Translations under genes and position numbers: made by a program | Origin: an uncultured Pseudomonas sp. | Lineage (GTDB): Bacteria > Pseudomonadota > Gammaproteobacteria > Pseudomonadales > Pseudomonadaceae | Assembly (NCBI GenBank): GCA_946886875.1 | Contig: CAMPJN010000102.1 | Coordinates: forward strand, 1 to 10,644 | Reading direction: 5' to 3' | Length of the DNA: 10,644 nt | Shown: positions 5,540 through 10,644 of the stretch, one piece after another | Numbering within the stretch: position 1 is the first letter of the stretch | Layout of the letters: every line of letters starts with the position of its first letter | Notes under the pieces: model-generated | Told to the model about the DNA's origin: nothing | Seen by the model: only the letters and a program-made list of their open reading frames with translations | The model's database searches: none

Positions 5540-8140
5540 TTATAGGGGCAAAGAACGAGCCGAACGCCCTTCTGCCTCGAAGTTCTGCAACCACTGTTTG
5601 AACTCAGCGATCGGCTTGGGCGTGCACAGCCAAAAACCCTGCAGCATGTCGCAGCCCTTTGCCTTCAAGTGGTCGGCTGTCTCGGCGGCTTCAATGCCTT
5701 CGCCCACTACCCTGTAACCAAGGCTGCGCGCCATCTGAATGGCAGTGGAGACAATCACATCGGCGCTTTCGCTGGTGCAGATATCGTGAATCAGCGAACG
5801 ATCCAGCTTCAACTCCGAGGCCGGTAGTTGCTTGAGATAGGACAACGAGGAATAGCCGCTACCAAAATCATCGATGGAGATGTGATAGCCCAGATCAGCC
5901 AAGATATTCAGCGCCTGCAGGCTGCGGACTGGGTCGAGCATGGCTGCTGTTTCTGTGATTTCAAGGGTTACCGAGCACGCCTGTAGTCCATTCTGCTGGA
6001 GTGCCAACGCCAATACACCCTTAAGCTCGGCGGACTCTAAGTCGCGCGCAGAAATATTAATGGCGACCGTCAACTCCCCGTTGTCTTTGTGTAAGTCCGC
6101 CAAATCTTTCATGGCCTGGCCGATAACCCATCGGGTTAGTTGGGTGATGACGCCCGTTTCTTCCGCCAGGGGAATGAAATCTACCGGGCTTACCCATCCA
6201 CGCTCATCATGGTGCCAACGAATCAACGCCTCCACGCCAACAATATGCCCGGTCTCGAGATCCTGTTTGGGCTGGTAATAGAGCATGAGCTGGTTCTGTT
6301 GCAGGGCCTTGCGCAGATCCGCTATCAACGTCAGGCGACTCTCGTTGTAGATATCGTACTTGGGGGAATAGATGCCGGTTTCGTTGCCGCTTCGGGGCGT
6401 GATTTCCATGCCGACATGGGCGTTGCGGATCAGCTCAGCGACAGTTCTACCATGCTCCGGGTAACTGGCAGCGCCGAAGCGGGGGTGCAGTTCAATCGCC
6501 AGGTGATCCAGCGAGATCGGCTCGGCCAATTGCCTGAGCGCGGTGTTGAGGGCGGAGAAATCGTTGCCCGCTTTATCCATGTCAACCAACAAGCAGAAGC
6601 AGTCGCCCGACAGCTGATAGACCCGCTCTTCCCGGCCTTGATCGTCGCGAATGGCCTGAATGAAAGGCAGGCCGGCGGCCAGCTCTACCATCTGCTCCGC
6701 CACTCGTTTCATGATCCATTCACTCCTGGCCAGGCCAAGGGTGCGATTGATTTCATCCAGGCGCGTGATCCGGGCCAAACCCACCATATAACGGCGCTGG
6801 GGGGCCTGTTGCAGTTGCTGATCCACCATCCACTCAAAACGGTTGCGGTTGGGCAGCCCGGTAACCGGATCATGGGTCAAGGCTTCGGTGAGCAGGTTCT
6901 GCGCGACATTGCGCGACTGCGCTTCCTGCAGGCTGGCAGCCTGGGCGGTGATTTTCTCTTCGCGCTCACGATACAGCCGATCCGCCAAAGCCAGCGTCAG
7001 GATAAAGGCTTCGAGCGCAGAACCTATCTGCATGGCGTACTCGGTAAAGAAGCTCTCAGGAAAGATCCCCAGCGCCCTGCCGGCCATTGCCAGCACCCCG
7101 ATAGTCAGAGGCGCCCAGGCCAGGGTAAAAAATGCCCCGGCCCGCACGCCGTCCAACCAGACCACGGGACCTGCAACCAGCAGCAGCGAAAAGAACAACA
7201 ACGCGGAAAACGACGCCACCTGGATACCCGTGTGATAGTCGAGTAGAGGCGCCGAGAACAGAAACAGCATCTCGAACACCATCATTGCGATCAGCACTTT
7301 ATCCAGTCGCGGACTGTTGACTTTGGTGTTGAGAAACTCCCGGCAGAAAAGCAGGGAAAACAGCGCCAGGGCTGGTATCGACACCAGCAGCGCCTTGGCA
7401 TGCAGTTGCGGCGCAAAGGGATAGAAGTGCTGGAAGCTGAAGCCCTTGATGGACGCGAAGAACACCAGATAGCCCAGTAGCGCGAGGGCGTAATAGAGAT
7501 ACAGCTTCTCGCGCAGACTCAGGTACACCGCGAGGTTGATAAGGATGATGACAAAGATGCAGCCATAGTAGAAAAACTGCAGTTTCAACTCATGGGCGGC
7601 AGCTTCAAAAAATGCCTGCTCACGCCAGATACGCAGCGGCACGACCATGGAACCGGTCGTCGCGACACGCACAAAAACGGTCTTGATTTCCTCGGGAGCC
7701 AGGGGCACAAGCAACAACATGCTCGGATGGTCCACGTCGCGTGGATAAAAAGGTCGGCTGTCGCCAGTTCTCAGCTCTTTTACTCGGGAACCTCCGGCGT
7801 ACACATAGAAAACCACGTCGTCCAACTGGGAATAGCCCAATTCGGCAATCAGCTGCAGATTGAGTGGCGTCTGATTGCTGATGGCAAAGCGTAGCCAGTA
7901 AGCAGACTGCGTTAGGCCGAAGGTGGCGCTACCGTCGGGCACAAGCGCCCAGCGTTCATCGGGCAAGCTGGCCACCTGATCGATCGAGGCTTCGCCTGTA
8001 GCGTCCTCCCAGAACTGGAAATGGCTCTGGATTTCTGACGCTGGAGTTATCTCAATCGGCTCTGGTTGCGCCAAAGCCCCTAGACTCAGACACGCAACCA
8101 GAATGGCGACCAGGATGTTTAACGCCCGGTTCAGATGCAT
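5540..8140 (-). CDS. 7TMR-DISM sensor with degenerate GGDEF and intact EAL domain (likely c-di-GMP phosphodiesterase)
   Basis: The preferred ATG at 8140 gives 866 residues opening with a signal peptide (MHLNRALNILVAILVACL, cleavage near ALA-Q at 24/25). An in-frame ATG at 8176 would put 12 charged residues before it. Residues about 28-172 form a periplasmic 7TMR-DISMED2-like sensory domain (ATFGLTQSAYWLRFAISN, LLLVPL), followed by seven membrane helices (about 188-388, 7TMR-DISM). Then comes a GGDEF domain (about 415-590; LTHDPVTGLPNRNRF) whose signature reads SGDCF at 511-515, incompatible with normal cyclase activity. The EAL domain (about 605-855) has EALIRW (637), N695, E730, DDFGSGYSS (757), K778, E814 and QGF (834), so it should hydrolyse c-di-GMP. 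The gene converges on the islet and its REP cluster and diverges from the hydrolase. No terminator is obvious; TTTGCGCAAA (5521-5530) downstream is only a palindrome. Confidence 0.94.
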   Translation of the reverse strand: MHLNRALNILVAILVACLSLGALAQPEPIEITPASEIQSHFQFWEDATGEASIDQVASLPDERWALVPDGSATFGLTQSAYWLRFAISNQTPLNLQLIAELGYSQLDDVVFYVYAGGSRVKELRTGDSRPFYPRDVDHPSMLLLVPLAPEEIKTVFVRVATTGSMVVPLRIWREQAFFEAAAHELKLQFFYYGCIFVIILINLAVYLSLREKLYLYYALALLGYLVFFASIKGFSFQHFYPFAPQLHAKALLVSIPALALFSLLFCREFLNTKVNSPRLDKVLIAMMVFEMLFLFSAPLLDYHTGIQVASFSALLFFSLLLVAGPVVWLDGVRAGAFFTLAWAPLTIGVLAMAGRALGIFPESFFTEYAMQIGSALEAFILTLALADRLYREREEKITAQAASLQEAQSRNVAQNLLTEALTHDPVTGLPNRNRFEWMVDQQLQQAPQRRYMVGLARITRLDEINRTLGLARSEWIMKRVAEQMVELAAGLPFIQAIRDDQGREERVYQLSGDCFCLLVDMDKAGNDFSALNTALRQLAEPISLDHLAIELHPRFGAASYPEHGRTVAELIRNAHVGMEITPRSGNETGIYSPKYDIYNESRLTLIADLRKALQQNQLMLYYQPKQDLETGHIVGVEALIRWHHDERGWVSPVDFIPLAEETGVITQLTRWVIGQAMKDLADLHKDNGELTVAINISARDLESAELKGVLALALQQNGLQACSVTLEITETAAMLDPVRSLQALNILADLGYHISIDDFGSGYSSLSYLKQLPASELKLDRSLIHDICTSESADVIVSTAIQMARSLGYRVVGEGIEAAETADHLKAKGCDMLQGFWLCTPKPIAEFKQWLQNFEAEGRSARSLPL

Positions 8141-8150
8141 GCAATGAGGT

Positions 8151-8154
8151 CTCC
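8151..8154 (-). promoter_or_regulatory. Ribosome binding site supporting the ATG at 8140
   Basis: On the minus strand GGAG (8154-8151) precedes ATG 8140 by ten bases. The upstream ATG at 8176 has only an A-rich leader, and using it would bury the signal peptide behind twelve residues. The spacing is slightly long, so the choice is probable, not certain. Confidence 0.55.
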
Positions 8155-8176
8155 GTTGGCGGCCGCTCGGCTGCAT

Positions 8177-8514
8177 TTTCTTTTTTCTTATAACTTGGCA
8201 GTGTAGTCACTTGGTGCTTCAGCGCCTTAAGGCCCGCGCGGTGCTGACGCTCTGCCCCGGCAGCTATCGCGCCGAGAAGATGACCGCCCGTCCTGATCCA
8301 AGCCAAGCGCCTATGCCTTTCGCCCAGGCAAGGTCTAGCCTGAAAATTGATCCACCTATGGAGTCAGCTGTGCTGCCCGCGGGCCTGACGACCAGCCGTC
8401 CAGAGGTAAGGAAACCTGCCAGTCCCTGTCGTTCCTCTTCGTGATCATCTGCCCTTCCCTGCGTGCAGGCTGCGCTGATTCGTCTCGCACCGGAACCAGC
8501 AGGAGAACCCGATC
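8177..8514. other. Divergent intergenic region without a recognised gene
   Basis: This gap separates the minus-strand sensor gene from the plus-strand hydrolase. It must hold both promoters, but none is convincing: a TATAAG on the minus strand (8192-8187) could be a -10 box for the sensor gene, with only a poor -35 (ACCAAG, 8215-8210). Two perfect ten-base palindromes are present, GCCTTAAGGC (8224-8233) and GCCCGCGGGC (8375-8384). Short open frames here lack ribosome binding sites and recognisable sequence. Confidence 0.5.
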
Positions 8515-9519
8515 ATGAACGACTTCATGGTGTGCGCACGCCGCGTCAAGCAAGGCGCATTCAATGCCGAACCCGGCCCTTCGCATATGCTCGTGGTGCC
8601 GGCAAACAGCCTGGCACCGCTGCCCAACCATGGCCGAATGGGCGATACCTGGGTCAAGGCCTGGTTGCAGCAGCTGTTGGCTGAAGCGACCTGGGGCATC
8701 GACGAGCGCACCGGCGCGCTACGCGGCGACATCCTGGTCTATGTGCACGGCTACAACAACGACGCGCCCGAGGTGATCAGACGCCACCGCCGGCTGCAGA
8801 CCGACCTAAAGGCCCTCGGTTGGAAAGGCGCACTGGTGTCCTTCGACTGGCCCAGCGACAACAAGACCGTCGGCTACCTGGAGGATCGTCACGACGCCAA
8901 GCAGTCGGCGATGCAATTGGTCACCGACCTGATCGCCCTGCTGGCGGCCAAACAAACCCCGGACTGCGCGATCAACACCCATATCATCGCCCACTCCATG
9001 GGTGCCTACGTGGTGCGCGAAGCCTTCGACGACGCCGACGATGCGCGCCTGGAAAACAATTGCTGGATGATCAGCCAGCTCTGCCTGATCGGCGCCGATG
9101 TGTCCGCCAGCTCGCTCAGTGATGACCACGCCAGCAGCGACTCGCTGTACCGGCACTGCACCCGGCTGACCAACTACTTCAGCTTCGGCGACAGCGTGCT
9201 CAAGCTGTCCAACGTCAAACGCGCCGGCGTCGCGCCACGGGCCGGGCGTGTCGGGCTGCCGGAGTTCGCACCCACGAAAGCGGTGGATATCGATTGTTCG
9301 CTCTATCACCAGGCCTTGCTGGCTGACCCTGCGCTGCAGACCCGCGACCAGGCGCAGGGCTTTCTCGGCAACCGCGATCACTCCTGGTATATCGGCAACC
9401 GGGTGTTCACCCTGGATCTGTTCGAGACGCTCAAGGGCGATCTGGACCATCGCATCCTGCCCACCCGCACCCAGATTCCCGACTCGCGGCGACTCGGCCT
9501 TATGCCGGCCAAGCTTTAA
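8515..9519 (+). CDS. Alpha/beta hydrolase, DUF900-like
   Basis: This 334-residue protein lacks a signal peptide and is probably cytoplasmic. It has the alpha/beta-hydrolase order: a strand and oxyanion loop VYVHGYNND (75-83), SFDWPSD (109-115), and the nucleophile elbow AHSMGAY (159-165) with Ser161. A likely acid is Asp226 in SFGDSVL, and the likely catalytic His is 289 in NRDHSWY near the C-terminus. The VHGYNN and FDWPS motifs place it with DUF900-type hydrolases (PF05990), whose substrates are mostly unknown. The start at ATG 8515 is supported by AGGAG at 8501-8505. It stands alone, diverging from the sensor gene and separated from the next gene by 224 bases and a strong hairpin. An esterase or lipase activity is reasonable by fold; no substrate can be named. 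Confidence 0.88.
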   Translation: MNDFMVCARRVKQGAFNAEPGPSHMLVVPANSLAPLPNHGRMGDTWVKAWLQQLLAEATWGIDERTGALRGDILVYVHGYNNDAPEVIRRHRRLQTDLKALGWKGALVSFDWPSDNKTVGYLEDRHDAKQSAMQLVTDLIALLAAKQTPDCAINTHIIAHSMGAYVVREAFDDADDARLENNCWMISQLCLIGADVSASSLSDDHASSDSLYRHCTRLTNYFSFGDSVLKLSNVKRAGVAPRAGRVGLPEFAPTKAVDIDCSLYHQALLADPALQTRDQAQGFLGNRDHSWYIGNRVFTLDLFETLKGDLDHRILPTRTQIPDSRRLGLMPAKL

Positions 9520-9540
9520 CGGGCGTGCTAAATCCCTGGC

Positions 9541-9570
9541 AAAAAAACGGGAGCCCTAACGGGCTCCCGT
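9541..9570. terminator. Strong hairpin, intrinsic terminator with its T-run on the minus strand
   Basis: ACGGGAGCCC (9547-9556) and GGGCTCCCGT (9561-9570) form a perfect ten-base-pair stem around TAAC, 27 bases after the hydrolase stop. Seven A residues precede it (9541-9547), so a full stem-plus-T-run terminator exists only for minus-strand transcripts. The plus-strand side is followed by ACGCAAAA, without T residues. It probably still marks the 3' end of the hydrolase mRNA. Confidence 0.7.
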
Positions 9571-9668
9571 ACGCAAAATCGGAACCGGAGCTCCAACAAT
9601 AACCTCACCTGCGTTTCGAAAAACGCGGCGCAAGTGTGACAAAAGTCTCGTAGAGAATGCGTTTTGCT

Positions 9669-9696
9669 TTGTTAGCGCTTTGCAAAGAAATGTAAA
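9669..9696 (+). promoter_or_regulatory. Candidate promoter for the phosphopantetheinyl transferase, with an internal palindrome
   Basis: TTGTTA (9669-9674) and TGTAAA (9691-9696) are 16 bases apart and would start a transcript about 40 bases before the gene. The spacer contains the perfect palindrome CTTTGCAAAG (9678-9687), a possible operator. The call rests on inspection only. Confidence 0.35.
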
Positions 9697-9743
9697 CGCA
9701 GCCCGGACTGGCCGCGCGTGGCGGCGCACGGCAGAATGCCGGC

Positions 9744-10454
9744 ATGAACGACTTCTACCTACCGGCCTGCTGCAGCGCGCCCAGCGACCATTGGCCGTTA
9801 CCGCAACGCCTGCCCGGGCTGCGCATGGCCAGCACCGCGTTCGATGTGGCCTTATTGCACCCCGAGGATTTTCAGCGCTGCGGCATTGCCGCGGTCAAGG
9901 GCGTGAACAAGCGCCAGGCCGAGCACCTGGCCGGGCGTTTGTGCGCGCGCGAGGCGCTGCGCGCGCTCATCGGCGTAGCGAGCGTGCCGGAGGTCGGCGC
10001 GGACCGTGCACCGCAGTGGCCAGTCGGCGTCGCCGGCTCCATTACCCATGGCGGCGGCTGGGCTGGCGCCGTGGTTGGCCAGCGCAGCGCCTGGCGTGGC
10101 CTGGGCCTGGATGTGGAAAAACACTTGCCCGAGCAACGCGCCGAACGCCTGGCCGCGCAAATTCTCACCCCCGCCGAGTTGTCGCGGCTGCAGGAGTTGC
10201 CGGCGGCACAGCGAGCCAGGCGTATCAGCCTGACCTTCTCACTTAAGGAAAGCCTGTTCAAAGCGCTCTATCCCTTGGTGTTGCGCACCTTCTACTTCCA
10301 GGATGCCGAGCTCTTGAGCTGCGACCACCAGGGTCAGGCTCGCTTGCGTCTACTGATCGACCTGCATGCCGACTGGCCGGCGGGCAGCGAGCTGGAGGGC
10401 CAATTCGTCGAGTTCGACGGTTATCTGCTGAGCCTGGTTGGCATCCCGGCTTGA
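9744..10454 (+). CDS. pcpS: 4'-phosphopantetheinyl transferase (EntD/PcpS-like)
   Basis: The enzyme moves the 4'-phosphopantetheine arm of coenzyme A to a conserved Ser of carrier proteins, activating fatty-acid, polyketide or non-ribosomal-peptide (for example siderophore) synthesis in the cytoplasm. The 236-residue length fits the EntD/Sfp-type family. Visible motifs are KRQAEHLAGRLCAREAL (56-72), WPVGVAGSITHGGG (92-105, the SITH form of the SISH motif), GLDVE (121-125, with metal ligands Asp123 and Glu125) and FSLKESLFKALYP (165-177, with Glu169 and Lys173). In Pseudomonas a single such enzyme, PcpS, can serve both primary and secondary metabolism; the symbol is given by resemblance. The ATG at 9744 has no good Shine-Dalgarno sequence, which suggests low translation. 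It lies 72 bases before the aminopeptidase gene on the same strand, so co-transcription is possible. Confidence 0.92.
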   Translation: MNDFYLPACCSAPSDHWPLPQRLPGLRMASTAFDVALLHPEDFQRCGIAAVKGVNKRQAEHLAGRLCAREALRALIGVASVPEVGADRAPQWPVGVAGSITHGGGWAGAVVGQRSAWRGLGLDVEKHLPEQRAERLAAQILTPAELSRLQELPAAQRARRISLTFSLKESLFKALYPLVLRTFYFQDAELLSCDHQGQARLRLLIDLHADWPAGSELEGQFVEFDGYLLSLVGIPA

Positions 10455-10515
10455 TTGGATGCGCGGCGCGCCCCAATGCGCCGGTCAATTCCGATAAACT
10501 CCGGCCATTGCCGCC

Positions 10516-10520
10516 AGGAG
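10516..10520 (+). promoter_or_regulatory. Ribosome binding site of apeB
   Basis: AGGAG lies six bases before the ATG at 10527, a strong site that fixes the start although most of the gene is outside the window. Confidence 0.8.
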
Positions 10521-10526
10521 CACCCC

Positions 10527-10644
10527 ATGCGCGAAGAACTCAACCAAGGCTTGATCGATTTCCTCAAGGCCTCGCCCACCCCCTTCCATGCCACCGCCAG
10601 CCTGGCCCAGCGCCTCGAAGCCGCCGGTTTCCAGCAGCTCGACG
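10527..10644 (+). CDS. apeB: M18-family aspartyl aminopeptidase, N-terminal part
   Basis: Only the first 39 codons are present; the gene runs off the right edge. The N-terminus [20 protein letters not shown], followed by [19 protein letters not shown], is what I recognise as the start of Pseudomonas M18 aminopeptidase ApeB, with the family's SPTPFHA motif. M18 enzymes are large cytoplasmic metallopeptidases with two metal ions that remove N-terminal Asp or Glu from peptides. The metal-binding residues lie beyond the window. The assignment rests on this short but distinctive segment. Confidence 0.85.
   Translation, partial: MREELNQGLIDFLKASPTPFHATASLAQRLEAAGFQQLD

Noticed and set aside
6140..7246. 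Plus-strand frame of 368 codons opposite the 7TMR-DISM gene
   Set aside because: It lies wholly inside a gene with clear sensor, GGDEF and EAL domains on the other strand; its protein is low-complexity and lacks any motif.
8211..8444. Plus-strand frame of 77 codons in the divergent gap
   Set aside because: There is no ribosome binding site, motif or coding-like codon pattern; it is compatible with chance in GC-rich DNA.
8806..9450. Minus-strand frame of 214 codons opposite the hydrolase
   Set aside because: It is the antisense of a gene with a complete hydrolase motif set, and no domain is visible.

Overview
The window looks like a chromosomal segment of a Pseudomonas-type gammaproteobacterium. 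The flanking genes have high-GC codon use and strong AAGGAG-type ribosome binding sites. The start of the gene at the right edge reads as Pseudomonas aspartyl aminopeptidase (ApeB), the phosphopantetheinyl transferase resembles Pseudomonas PcpS, and an intergenic repeat carries the typical Pseudomonas REP core, read on the minus strand as TGTAGGAGGGGCTTTAGCC. Genus is inferred from these; species cannot be told.

Layout. 1-1962 (+): 3' part of a membrane c-di-GMP protein (MASE3-GGDEF-EAL). 2055-3053 (+): AraC-family regulator. 3054-5540: an AT-rich islet with two genes, a DUF3578/MrcB_N-HNH nuclease (3237-4184) and a leucine-rich-repeat protein (4261-5262), followed by a REP and repeat cluster (about 5267-5480). 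5540-8140 (-): a 7TMR-DISM sensor fused to GGDEF-EAL. 8141-8514: non-coding gap with no convincing signal. 8515-9519 (+): DUF900-type alpha/beta hydrolase. 9547-9570: strong hairpin. 9744-10454 (+): 4'-phosphopantetheinyl transferase. 10527-end (+): N-terminus of M18 aminopeptidase ApeB.

The two large signalling proteins share a theme: a membrane sensor, a GGDEF domain whose signature is damaged (GGDKF and SGDCF), and an EAL domain with its signature residues intact. Both therefore look like c-di-GMP phosphodiesterases under input control, not cyclases. There is no sign that they form one pathway with the islet between them.

The part most worth a second look is the islet. An HNH nuclease with an McrB-like N-terminal domain is a plausible modification-dependent (type IV-like) restriction enzyme. 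It is followed 76 bp later by an LRR protein of unknown function in the same compositional block. Whether the two act together as a defence module is inference only. The rest is ordinary chromosomal housekeeping or signalling content.
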